From: Acidobacteriota bacterium
GTDB lineage: Bacteria; Acidobacteriota; Terriglobia; UBA7540
Assembly (NCBI GenBank): GCA_021817045.1
Contig: JAKAWG010000030.1
Coordinates: 1-51,741, forward strand
DNA: 51,741 bases
Reading direction: 5' to 3'
Each line of letters starts with the position of its first letter. Positions within the stretch are counted from its first letter, which is position 1. Of this stretch, positions 18,253 to 26,773 are shown one piece after another. The notes under the pieces were generated by a model that was given only the letters and a program-made list of their open reading frames with translations, searched no databases and was not told where the DNA came from. The translations under genes were made by a program, and so were the position numbers.

Positions 18253-18548
18253 AAACCCTCCGCATCAGTATAGAGCCTTTGATCAATTCAAAAGACTCTG
18301 GATGCCGGTCACCAAGGCACTGCCGCCGCAAGCGCTGCGCTGGGAAAAGATCCAAGGTCGCGAATGAGAATTCTGCCGGCGGTGCGCTTGGGCGGCTTCA
18401 AATTAATGAGGGTTAGATATTATAGTGACTTCCAATGTTGCAGCGGCGGCGTCTCGCCGCCGGTAGTCCGGCGCTCAGAGAGCGCCGCTACAGAAAACTG
18501 AAAACCCGGGTAGAGACTTGCACGACAAAGGACCAACGACGAGGACCC
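18253..18548. other. Intergenic with TATTATAGTGAC and palindromic repeat
   Basis: Divergent spacer between the epimerase and the Tat-exported protein. The 12-mer TATTATAGTGAC (18418-18429) and the 52-bp element (18440-18491) repeat the arrangement seen upstream of 15573. An open frame runs through the repeat in phase with the next gene but is not needed for it. Confidence 0.5.
18440..18491 (+). repeat. 52-bp three-way-junction palindromic repeat, copy 2
   Basis: The arms GCAGCGGC (18440-18447) and GCCGCTAC (18484-18491) enclose the hairpins GGCGGCGTCTCGCCGCC and GGCGCTCAGAGAGCGCC. It is an inverted copy of 15573-15624. Similar outer arms (GTAGCGCC) are used by the element at 4562-4611. Confidence 0.75.
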
Positions 18549-20879
18549 ATGAACATGCTGAACCGGAGAAGCTTCCTAGGCACGCTGATGGCTGGCGGCG
18601 CGGCCGCCAAGGGGTTTGTAAGTCGATTGTGGGGACAAGCAAGCGGCGGCGTCCGTCCCGGCCGTGCCGCTGATGTTGCCTATCGAATCCATTCGCCGAA
18701 TATCACCGTGGAGCTTTCGCGGGAAGGGGAACTTGTCGGCGCGGTACTGGGGAAGAAGGGAATTCGCTGGCCGCTTCAGGGCGGGACTTCCCTTGCGGGT
18801 TGCCGGGTGGAAGGAACCGTCGAGAGTGAAGAGCGAAAAGATGGCGGGGTGCGATTCAAGAAGAATTTTGCCGGTAAAGTGGGCGGAGCGCGGAGAGAGG
18901 TGACCATCTTCGAGACCTTTTCCCCGACCAAGGATTCCGTTCGGTGGGAGCTGAGGTTAGGCGGTCATGGCCCTGCCTGGAGCACGGCCATCGAGACTCA
19001 GTTGGAATTTGCCGGCGCGGAAGGGAAGAAGTTCTGGACGCCGTGGGGCAGTCCGCAGCCCGATCCGGCGTGGATGAAGACGGCCAAGTGGCCCGAGGTG
19101 TTCAACAAAAGTCTGAAATGGTTCGACGCTCCGGAAGGCCCGAAGTGGGACGACCCGCTGACGCTCACGGCCTTCCAAGACAGACTCCTCTATTACGGAG
19201 CTGTGTATTACCGATACGATCGGTCAATCGGCTTTTGGTATATGCCGGTCTTTGGCGACATCTTTTGCATTCCCCTGGCGACGGTTGTGAAAGAAGCCGA
19301 CGACGCGGGGATGAGCCTGGCCTTATCGCCTGAAGACGTGCTGCTCGATATGACGCTGGAAACGACCGCGCGAGGTGGCGTGAAATTCTCCCGCTTGTTC
19401 CGCCGCATTTCGGAGCAAAGTCTGGTGGACTTTGCGCTCGACTTGACGGCGCACGAGCCGGACTGGCGCGGCGGGCTGCGCTGGATGACGGAGCGGTACG
19501 CGGATTATTTTCATCCGCCGCTGGCCAAGGCGGACGAGTTGGGTGGGACGGCCGGGTACTCGAGTTACGAGGGCGACCTGGATGCTGAGAAGTTCAAGCG
19601 CATGGCGTTCACGGTGAATTGGAAGGGATCCTTCGACTTTCCTTATGTCGGGATGTATATGCCGCCCGTGCCCGACGGTGAGAAGTGGCTCCGGATGAAG
19701 CCCTGGACGGATACGCCCAAGTTCTTCGTCGGGCCTTTCACCTCGGCACCGCGGATGGCTGCTTACTCAAGCCGGATGCGCCAGATGGGCTTCCATGTGT
19801 TGAACTATTACAACGCCTGCGAGTACGGCGCCGGCAATGTCTATCCGGCGCCTCCCTTTCGGCGGCGGCCTTCGGACCCGAATTTCTGGAAGGATTGGAA
19901 TGATTTTCTTTATCAGAATCTTGCCGACTCGATAGTCTTCCATTCAGAAAAGGCGCCGCCGGACGCCCAATGGGAAGCAGGGAGCTCTGTCGCGCCGAGC
20001 CCAATAAGCGGGGGTTGGGATTATCGCACCGTCGTTATGGACTGCGGGGAAAGCTCCTGGCAGGACTTCCTGCTGGAGCAGGCTCGCCGGCTGATTCAGA
20101 AAATCCCCGATTCCTCCGGTTTGTGCATCGACAGGCTAGACTTTCTGCGCCTTTACAATTTCCGCCGAGATGACGGCGTGAGCTGGTACGGTGGCCCGAC
20201 TCGCTCGCTGGTATCGTCTTGGAAAGCTTTCACGGAGAAGCTGGGCCCGCTTCAACACCACGCCGGGCAACTCCTGTTCGTCAATAACCACGTTAAACGG
20301 CTCGATGTTGTGAGACAGGTGGATGGCTTTTTTGATGAACATTCGGATTTTGGCCCCTCCAAGAACCTGACGGCGCTGCTGGGAATATTTAAGCCAACCA
20401 TTGGCTGGGCGCGGCAAGAAGATTGGTTCAAGCCCGATCCCGATACGTTCCTGCAGAGATACCTATACCTCGGGACCTTTCCCATGGCCCCGTTTCCCCA
20501 AAACGATCATTCCATTCAGCCCAGCGCCGAAGCGGACAGAATCTACGCGGACTACGGCCCATTATTTCAAGCTATGCGCGGGCGCAAGTGGGTTCTTTTG
20601 CCGCGGGCCATTCGAGTTGACCAAGGTGATGCCAGGGCAAACCTGTTCAAGGTTTCCGGCGGATACGTTATTCCCGTTACCTTTGGCGGTTCCGCTGCGC
20701 TCGCGATGCTAACAGTACAGGGCATTCCGGAAGTTGCTGCCGGAAAGGAACTTCGATGTGAGGCGATCCACCCGGGAGAAATTGAGTGGAGGGGTTGCAC
20801 ATTTCGCCGGAAGGGCTCGGCCGCGGCTTTCAAAGTGCCTCTCATCCGCGGCTGCGCCATGCTTCGGCTCCTCACCTAA
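18549..20879 (+). CDS. Tat-exported protein, putative glycoside-hydrolase-like
   Basis: A 776-residue protein starting MNMLNRRSFLGTLMAGGAAA, a twin-arginine signal (RRSFLG). Residues about 45-350 look like a beta-sandwich domain resembling those that precede catalytic barrels in some glycosidases. The second half has barrel-like features: GMYMPPVPDG, GFHVLNYYNACEYG, LCIDRLDFLR (Asp near residues 525-528, where clan GH-D and related enzymes have a nucleophile) and GFFDEHSDFG. This suggests an exported glycosidase, but I cannot name the family and no substrate is visible. An upstream in-frame extension to 18435 runs through a repeat and is rejected. Confidence 0.6.
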   Translation: MNMLNRRSFLGTLMAGGAAAKGFVSRLWGQASGGVRPGRAADVAYRIHSPNITVELSREGELVGAVLGKKGIRWPLQGGTSLAGCRVEGTVESEERKDGGVRFKKNFAGKVGGARREVTIFETFSPTKDSVRWELRLGGHGPAWSTAIETQLEFAGAEGKKFWTPWGSPQPDPAWMKTAKWPEVFNKSLKWFDAPEGPKWDDPLTLTAFQDRLLYYGAVYYRYDRSIGFWYMPVFGDIFCIPLATVVKEADDAGMSLALSPEDVLLDMTLETTARGGVKFSRLFRRISEQSLVDFALDLTAHEPDWRGGLRWMTERYADYFHPPLAKADELGGTAGYSSYEGDLDAEKFKRMAFTVNWKGSFDFPYVGMYMPPVPDGEKWLRMKPWTDTPKFFVGPFTSAPRMAAYSSRMRQMGFHVLNYYNACEYGAGNVYPAPPFRRRPSDPNFWKDWNDFLYQNLADSIVFHSEKAPPDAQWEAGSSVAPSPISGGWDYRTVVMDCGESSWQDFLLEQARRLIQKIPDSSGLCIDRLDFLRLYNFRRDDGVSWYGGPTRSLVSSWKAFTEKLGPLQHHAGQLLFVNNHVKRLDVVRQVDGFFDEHSDFGPSKNLTALLGIFKPTIGWARQEDWFKPDPDTFLQRYLYLGTFPMAPFPQNDHSIQPSAEADRIYADYGPLFQAMRGRKWVLLPRAIRVDQGDARANLFKVSGGYVIPVTFGGSAALAMLTVQGIPEVAAGKELRCEAIHPGEIEWRGCTFRRKGSAAAFKVPLIRGCAMLRLLT

Positions 20880-20903
20880 CCTTCTCGTCGCGACCACACT
20901 CTC

Positions 20904-21170
20904 TTAGCCTTTGGGCTGAGAAGCGAGCAGGTTATAGAGCCAGCCAAACAAGAGCCCGCCCACCGCGCCGTCGACCAATCCGTACCCTGTGCCCACAAAG
21001 ACATCGATAACCGTGCGGGAATTGTGGTAGCCGGGATAGATCGAGCTGGTCCAGTTCAGGAATGTGGTTCCATAGGATGGCGCCGCCAGGTTAATCAGCC
21101 CTACAAACAGAATTCCGCCACCCCAGAGTAAACCACTGGTAATCGCCAAGCCTTTCAGTGATAGACGCAT
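20904..21170 (-). CDS. Small membrane protein of the holin-like type
   Basis: An 88-residue protein with two or three hydrophobic segments, starting MRLSLKGLAITSGLLWGGG and ending with VDGAVGGLLFGWLYNLL. The family recurs in Acidobacteria and relatives and is often annotated as a phage holin; no phage genes are nearby, so the function is unproven. AAGGAGA precedes the ATG. Gly-rich membrane motifs suggest helix packing. Confidence 0.75.
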   Translation of the reverse strand: MRLSLKGLAITSGLLWGGGILFVGLINLAAPSYGTTFLNWTSSIYPGYHNSRTVIDVFVGTGYGLVDGAVGGLLFGWLYNLLASQPKG

Positions 21171-21231
21171 TTGATTTTCTCCTTATGAGCGGTTGTGGAA
21201 TGGATGCCTTGCGTGCTCCTCAACAAACCTT

Positions 21232-22152
21232 TCAATCAGGAAATAAGCTTCCAGTCCGTGCCGTGCGAGCCGCAACGGCCGGGGAAGAAATGTCGGTTAG
21301 CTGCGAATAGTGTTCGATCAGAGCGGCGGGCGCGTGGACTTGCTTGCCGGAAATCAGGTTCTCCAACTGGAACGCGTTCACGACGGATTTCGCGCCAGGG
21401 TGGTTATTGGCGATCACGTACACGACCTCTGTTTTTCCCGCAATCTTGCGAATCCTCTTAGCCCAGGGAATGAGTTCATCTAAAGTGTACAGGTAATCGT
21501 AGCGTTCGCTCGCATCGTCGTTCTTGACAAACCAATGTTCAGCGTTTCTTCCATGAACGCGGACGTATCCGATGGCGCTGGTTGCACGAACTGAGGGGCG
21601 CAAGGACTTTCCGATGATCGGCTGGTCAATGTTACAAATTCCGGCTCCTTGCTCGCGGAGCCAAGCGAAGACTTCCGGTTCATTCCATGACCCGTGCCGA
21701 ACTTCAACCGCCAGCGGATAGTCGCCAAAACGACGGATAAGGTCTGCCAGGTATTGGCGATGGGCCTCCGTATTCTTGAAGGACCAGGGAAATTGGATGA
21801 GCAAGGCGCCGAGCCGGTTTTCCTCGACCAGCGGCGAGAGGCCCTGGCGGAAGATTTCCTCATCGTCGGCGGTGGCGTTTCTCTCATGGGTGAATCCGTG
21901 CCAGAGTTTGGCGGTGAATCGGAAATCTGGGTGGTGTTGGACCTGCTCGATCCATCTTCTCACCCACTCGGCACGCGGCGGGCGATAAAACGACGTATTA
22001 ATCTCGACTACGCTGAAAAACTGCGCGATGTAAGCCAGTTCCTGAAATCCACGAGGGCGAGGCTTGGGATAAAAGATGCCGCTCCATTCCGGGTAGGCCC
22101 ATCCGGCAAAGCCGATGTGAACGGCGGCGTGACGCGGAGGTGGCGTCCTCAT
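21232..22152 (-). CDS. DUF72 family protein (YecE-like)
   Basis: A 306-residue TIM-barrel-like protein of the DUF72 family. It shows VHIGFAGWAYPEWSGIFYP, VEINTSFYRPP, the LGALLIQFPWSFKNT strand, AVEVRHGSW, YVRVHGRN, and VYVIANNHPGAKSV, all in order. The biochemical role of DUF72 is not known. It lies just downstream of the dnaE2 remnant on the same strand; nothing in the sequence links the two functionally. Confidence 0.9.
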   Translation of the reverse strand: MRTPPPRHAAVHIGFAGWAYPEWSGIFYPKPRPRGFQELAYIAQFFSVVEINTSFYRPPRAEWVRRWIEQVQHHPDFRFTAKLWHGFTHERNATADDEEIFRQGLSPLVEENRLGALLIQFPWSFKNTEAHRQYLADLIRRFGDYPLAVEVRHGSWNEPEVFAWLREQGAGICNIDQPIIGKSLRPSVRATSAIGYVRVHGRNAEHWFVKNDDASERYDYLYTLDELIPWAKRIRKIAGKTEVVYVIANNHPGAKSVVNAFQLENLISGKQVHAPAALIEHYSQLTDISSPAVAARTARTGSLFPD

Positions 22153-22301
22153 GGCTTTGAAAGTGCCACGGGCGGCGTGAGCCTGTCAATGCGATTGAGG
22201 TTGGGATCGCGGTACAGTTTCGCCTGTGGCACGAGCGTCCCGCCCGCGGTGGAACATGGGCAAGATGCCCATGCCACCTGGTGCGTCGCGACCGCCGTCG
22301 A

Positions 22302-23789
22302 TCAATGAAAATCGTGTGAAGGAATCTCGGGCCGAGTCCCGGTGAGCGGAAAGATGCGCTCCGCTTTCACGGAGATCGCGTGGTCCTGGTTTTGTAGCTT
22401 TCCCTCGACCAATAGGAAGGGTTCTTGGATAAGGGTCACGCGTTCGCGCTCGAAAAGGTCCGGCGTGACGATGGCGTTCGCGATGCCGGTTTCATCTTCA
22501 AGGGAGAGGAACACAAAGCCCTTGGCGGTGCCGGGTCTTTGCCGGCAGATGACGCATCCGGCAATGCGCACGCGCGCGCCATGAGGCGCCTGGCTGAGGT
22601 CCGCAGCGGTCCAGACTCGGAGCGCTTGCATTTCCGCGCGATGCCACGCCATGGGATGACGTCCCACGGTCAGGCCGGCATTGCTGAAGTCCGCCACTAA
22701 GCGTTCTTCAGGAGTCATGGGAGCGAGCGGAGAGTTTGACGGCGGTTCATCAAGACTTTCCAGCAGCGGACCGGCGGGCCGCGCGGCTCGTTGCGCTTGC
22801 CACAAAGCCGCACGACGATGGAACGCGGTTTTACCGGATGCCGAGTGCGCCGCGAGTGGGTTGCCGAGCGAGTTGAGCGCTCCAAGTTCAGCCAGCTTGA
22901 GGACTTCCGCTTGGGTGAGCGCCGGGACACGCTGTACAAGATCATCGATTGAATGGAAAGGACGGCGAGTCCGCTCGGCCACCAGAGCCTGCGCCGACGC
23001 TTCTCTCATGCCCTTTACGTAGCACATCCCCAGGCGTACCGCCCAAGCGTCGTCCTCCTTCTCCAGCGTACACGGCCAATCCGAGCGCGTTACGTCCGTG
23101 GACCTTACCTTCAGGCCGTGCCGCTGCGCGTCTTTGACCAAGGTGGCGGGAGAGTAGAATCCCATCGGCTGGTTGTTCAGCATCGCGGCGGTATAAGCTG
23201 CGAGATAGTGGCACTTGAGATAAGCGCTGGCATAAGCGAGCAGGGCAAAGCTGGCGGCGTGTGACTCCGGAAAGCCGTACAAGGCGAAAGAAGTGATGGA
23301 CGACACAATCTCTTCCTGAGCTTTGCCGGGGATGCCACGCTGTTCCATGCCGCGGCGCAGTTTCTTCTCAATTTCTTTCATCCGCTTCTCCGAGCGCTTA
23401 TAGCCCATCGCGCGCCGCAGTTCTTCAGCTTCGCCGCCGCTGAAGCCGGCTGCAATCATGGCTATTCTCAGCAATTGCTCCTGGAAAAGTGGAACGCCGA
23501 GCGTACGTTCAAGCGCCGGCTTGAGCGCCGGATGCGGGTAAGTCACCGGCTCGCGCTTCTGCCGCCGCCGCAGATACGGGTGCATCACGTTTCCAACGAT
23601 AGGTCCGGGACGGATGATGGCCACCTGCACCACAAGGTCGTAGAACCGTTTGGGCTTTAAGCGCGGCAGGCAGGACATCTGGGCGCGGCTTTCGATCTGA
23701 AACATGCCCACTGTATCCGCCGTCTGCAGAGTTTTATAGACTTCCGGATCGTCTGAGGGCAAATGAGCCAGGTCAACGCGTTCCCTGTG
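22302..23789 (-). pseudogene. dnaE2: Error-prone DNA polymerase DnaE2, 5'-truncated remnant
   Basis: The reading frame covers roughly the C-terminal half of DnaE2: TADTVGMFQIESRAQMSCLP, IIRPGPIVG, PLFQEQLLRIAMIAAGFSGG, the SFALYGFPESHAASFALLAY helix, helix-hairpin-helix, and an OB-fold with the usual SHDFH end. Full-length proteins are about 1,050 residues. Homology runs back to RERVDLAHLPSDD and ends two codons after an in-frame TAG (23792-23790). The PHP domain and the polymerase palm with all catalytic aspartates are missing, so it cannot be an active polymerase. The remaining frame is intact, so the loss is a single 5' truncation. DnaE2 normally acts with ImuA/ImuB in translesion synthesis; neither is here. 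Confidence 0.88.
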
Positions 23790-23830
23790 CTATTTTTGCC
23801 CATCGCTCGAAAACGGTAAAATTACCTGTC

Positions 23831-24052
23831 ATGAGCCAGGCAAAACTCCCGACAGGTCTCCGCGCCGTCCACTGCGTTCCGAAGATCGGGATCCCGCTCT
23901 TGCTCTTTGCAGTGCTGTGGGTTGTTGCGGGCGGCGAGCGACTGATGGATGCTCTCGCCCGATTCACGTTTGATGCCTATTTCGCCGGCACGGCCATGGT
24001 CGGGCTCGCTGTCCTTGTCGTTACCGTGGTCCTCAGCCACAGGCGGAGTTGA
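23831..24052 (+). CDS. Small hypothetical membrane protein
   Basis: A 73-residue frame from ATG 23831 with two predicted hydrophobic segments, IGIPLLLFAVLWVVAGG (about 19-35) and GTAMVGLAVLVVTVVLSH (about 53-70). It begins within about 40 bases of the dnaE2 break point and reads away from it. I do not recognise a family; no strong Shine-Dalgarno is visible. It could be a recent or spurious ORF. Confidence 0.4.
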   Translation: MSQAKLPTGLRAVHCVPKIGIPLLLFAVLWVVAGGERLMDALARFTFDAYFAGTAMVGLAVLVVTVVLSHRRS

Positions 24053-24184
24053 AAGGCCAAACGGAGGTTTCCAGTTGGGGGTTGTTACCGGGGGCCTCCT
24101 TGGTTGGCAATGCCGCGTGAAGCAGCGGGCAGGTTCCAAGGGAACGGTCGTTGAATGAACACATCCGAATCAGGAGGGTTGGCA

Positions 24185-25177
24185 GTGGCGAAGGTATATC
24201 TGCGTCCCAGTTTTCAGAAGGATCTGCTTGGCCTGCGCGCCAATCACCGGGTCAACTACAACAAACTGTGTGCACTGCTTGTCGAATTAGAGACGGGCGT
24301 GCCCACCGTCGTTGACCGACGCGCCGAAACAAGAATTGAGCACTGCGTGAAGTATGAACTTCAGGACGGCTACCGGGTTGTGTTTCAGAAAGTAGAGGGC
24401 TCCGAGGCGCTGGTTGCGCTTTGCGTTGGTAAACACGACCACGTTGATGGATTTCTTGATTCCCACAAGGGCTGGGTGTTTGACCCGGCAACGGGCAGAA
24501 TGAAAGAAATGCGTTTGGCAGCGGTAGACGAAGCTACCGTAAATGTGGTCGCAAGCAACACGTTGGCACCTCGAATACCGACCGAGGAATCGATGAAAAG
24601 GGTCATCTCCTCGGAGGCACGGATGGCCGTCTTTCGGCTATTCGATGACGCTATGCTTCGGGGCATCGGAGTACCTCCCGCTCTGGTCGAAGGATTACTC
24701 AATGTTGACGACCCTAATTCGACACAACTAATGCTTCTGTTGCAGCAGGTTGCGAATGATAATCAAGGTGCCGCAGATCTTCTTGTGTCGTACGCCACTG
24801 GTGATCGAGAAACCCAGGACGCGGTGCTTGCCGTGGCTCGCGGGGAACGAACTTACAACCCGCAGCTCGCTCATGCCGACGAAGCTGCGCTCAAGGCGAC
24901 AACCGATGAGTTCATCTCGTTCGATGATCCTAAAGAGATGGAAGAGGTGCTTGACACCGGAAAGTTCGAGCAATGGCAGTTATTTCTTCATCCAGATCAG
25001 ACACAGCTTGTATGTCGTCGCTTTGACGGTCCAGCACGGATCAGAGGAATCAGTGGCTCCGGCAAGACTGTTGTTGCACTGCATCGCGCAAGACGGCAGG
25101 CGAAAGCACTGCTGGGAACGAACCGGCGGATTCTTTTTACTACGTTCAACCGGGCGCTAGCGAAGTACGCAGGGTGA
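24185..25177 (+). CDS. RelE/ParE-like plus UvrD-type helicase, N-terminal half (ends at in-frame TGA)
   Basis: The start GTG 24185 is supported by AGGAGGG (24172-24178), giving 330 residues. Residues 1-100 look like a RelE/ParE toxin fold: an N-terminal AKVYLRPSFQKDLLGL, then HCVKYELQDGYRVVFQK and ALVALCVGKHDHVDGFL. This is followed by a helical linker containing GIGVPPALVEGLL, and then the start of an SF1 helicase with Walker A GISGSGKTVVALHRA (about 290-304) and LFTTFNRALAKYAG. The frame stops at TGA 25175-25177. The same frame continues on the other side (25178 onwards) into the rest of the helicase, so this was one gene of about 757 codons. The toxin-fold assignment is by pattern only. 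Confidence 0.72.
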   Translation: MAKVYLRPSFQKDLLGLRANHRVNYNKLCALLVELETGVPTVVDRRAETRIEHCVKYELQDGYRVVFQKVEGSEALVALCVGKHDHVDGFLDSHKGWVFDPATGRMKEMRLAAVDEATVNVVASNTLAPRIPTEESMKRVISSEARMAVFRLFDDAMLRGIGVPPALVEGLLNVDDPNSTQLMLLLQQVANDNQGAADLLVSYATGDRETQDAVLAVARGERTYNPQLAHADEAALKATTDEFISFDDPKEMEEVLDTGKFEQWQLFLHPDQTQLVCRRFDGPARIRGISGSGKTVVALHRARRQAKALLGTNRRILFTTFNRALAKYAG

Positions 25178-25189
25178 TTACTCGACGCG

Positions 25190-26458
25190 TTGTGTGGCGA
25201 AGAAAGGAGCGTGATTGAGGCCTCCCATCTTCACAAATGGTGTCTCGATTACATCAAATTTCGTGAGGGATTGCGGCCTCGTTTTTCCCCGGCAACAAAA
25301 GCAAGAGCGCAGCAAAAAGTTCTGGATAACCTCCGTCGCGAATGGGGCAATTCAATTCCCGCGATTCCAGAGGGGTACTTGTGGGATGAGATCGAGTTCA
25401 TCATGGGATGCTTCCTCCACGAACAGCGGAAAGAATATCTTGACACCGACAGGATGGGGAGATGCCGCCCCTTAACGGCGGACCAACGCGCGTTTATTCT
25501 CGGGCTTTATGAAGGATATATGGCCCAAATGGTAGCGGAGGGAGAAGTTGACCCCGCGGAGTTCGTACGAATCGCTTATCGGCTCCGGCAGAAGGGAGAC
25601 GAACCGGAGCATTCCTATGCTGGCGTGATCGTGGATGAAAGCCAAGATGTCTCTGAGATTGGCTTGCGCTTGCTTCACAGTCTCGCTCCCGAAGCTTTTA
25701 TTATGGTAGGCGACGGTGTTCAAAGGATATTCACCAAGGGGTATTCGATGCGGGGCTTGGGAATCGATGTCGGCGGCAGAAGCATCATTTTGCGAAAGAA
25801 TTATCGAAACACCCACCAGATATTAGAGGCAGCCTTCCCCTTGATAGCCACCGAGTGGAAAAAAGAAACGGAAACCAGCACAGCAGATGTCGCGATGGTT
25901 GCCCCAATCTTCAGCGTGCGTGAGGGACCTCGACCTGCTATCGTGGCGTGCCACCAGAACGAGGATGAGTGCCGGTTTCTTCAGCGTGAAGTTAAATATC
26001 TGCTGTCTAGTTTGCGATATAGCCCCAGCGAGATTTGTGTGATGGCTCGCAACGATTTCTACCGGCAGATCGCGCTGAAAGCTCTGCACGAAGCCGGCAT
26101 TCCCGCTATCCACTACCGGGCGGAGGCTGAGGATACTGCCGATATTGGGCGAGTACGTGTCAGTTCTCTTCATAGCGCCAAAGGGCACGAATATTCGGCA
26201 GTGCTAATCATAGGGCTTGTCGAAGGAGTCTGTCCTCAAGCTCACCTAGACGCGGATGAGGTGCAGGACGAGCGGGCGGTTCTCTATGTAGGCATGACGC
26301 GGGCGCGAGACATGGTGTATCTCTCGTATTCTGAACGTGGTGAACAGGGGCAACCTTTACAACGATCACGATTCCTCGATGAAATCGGCGGTTTGTGCGA
26401 CGAGTTGTGCGCTCAACCGTTTGCCCATCAGACGGATCTTCCCCCCTCCAGCAATTAG
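25190..26458 (+). CDS. UvrD-type helicase, C-terminal half of the interrupted gene
   Basis: The in-frame continuation of the preceding feature, starting at the first possible start (TTG 25190); the bases between read LLDALCG with no frameshift. All remaining SF1 helicase motifs are present: VIVDESQDVSEIGLR (Walker B), IMVGDGVQRIF (motif III), LRKNYRNTHQI (motif IV), VRVSSLHSAKGHEYSAVLI (motif V) and YVGMTRARDMVY (motif VI). The C-terminus is intact. Either a nonsense mutation has split the gene (a CGA-to-TGA change would do it) or the TGA is an assembly error. Without the Walker A half, this piece alone cannot work as a motor. Confidence 0.75.
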   Translation: MCGEERSVIEASHLHKWCLDYIKFREGLRPRFSPATKARAQQKVLDNLRREWGNSIPAIPEGYLWDEIEFIMGCFLHEQRKEYLDTDRMGRCRPLTADQRAFILGLYEGYMAQMVAEGEVDPAEFVRIAYRLRQKGDEPEHSYAGVIVDESQDVSEIGLRLLHSLAPEAFIMVGDGVQRIFTKGYSMRGLGIDVGGRSIILRKNYRNTHQILEAAFPLIATEWKKETETSTADVAMVAPIFSVREGPRPAIVACHQNEDECRFLQREVKYLLSSLRYSPSEICVMARNDFYRQIALKALHEAGIPAIHYRAEAEDTADIGRVRVSSLHSAKGHEYSAVLIIGLVEGVCPQAHLDADEVQDERAVLYVGMTRARDMVYLSYSERGEQGQPLQRSRFLDEIGGLCDELCAQPFAHQTDLPPSSN

Positions 26459-26773
26459 CCGAAGTCTTTGTGTTTCAGGCAGTTCAGGGGGACTTGAGGG
26501 CTCAGATGTAGTCATGTGGCGGGAAGATTGATCTTGACGTGTGAATCGGATTGCGATAAACAAGCACACATGATGCGAAGTACGTCGAGCCAACTACCGC
26601 AGCCGGACCCCTGCGAGCCAGCAATTCTCAAGGCTTCAGGCGAGTTGTGACCGGCGATGTAGTCAGGAGCTTCATACACGTCAGAGTACGGTAACTGCTC
26701 TCGGGTCAGGCAGTTGCGCAAGAAATTCCGCTCACGACAAAAAGGAAGGTCCGTCAGAAACAATATAGGCAGC
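26459..26773. other. Intergenic between convergent genes, with one doubtful ORF
   Basis: 315 bases between the helicase and glgP. The only content is the doubtful minus-strand frame at 26512-26763. No promoter or terminator is clear. Confidence 0.5.
26512..26763 (-). CDS. Doubtful small ORF, possibly a remnant
   Basis: An 83-residue frame starting at TTG 26763 with no clear Shine-Dalgarno. Its composition (LPYSDVYEAPDYIAGHNSPE, several Cys) looks more like protein than random translation, and the frame stays open upstream into the glgP 3' end. I do not recognise it. It may be a fragment of a lost gene on the glgP strand. Confidence 0.3.
   Translation of the reverse strand: MFLTDLPFCRERNFLRNCLTREQLPYSDVYEAPDYIAGHNSPEALRIAGSQGSGCGSWLDVLRIMCACLSQSDSHVKINLPAT

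Noticed and set aside
18435..18548. In-frame N-terminal extension of the Tat-exported protein
   Set aside because: It passes through a palindromic repeat, and the twin-arginine signal would then be internal.
20904..21170. Prophage based on the holin-like gene
   Set aside because: No other phage gene lies near it, and this family is found as a single gene in many genomes.
25175..25177. TGA read as selenocysteine or as programmed readthrough
   Set aside because: No SECIS-type hairpin or selenoprotein context was recognised, and the position is in an ordinary helicase stretch; a nonsense change or an assembly error is simpler.
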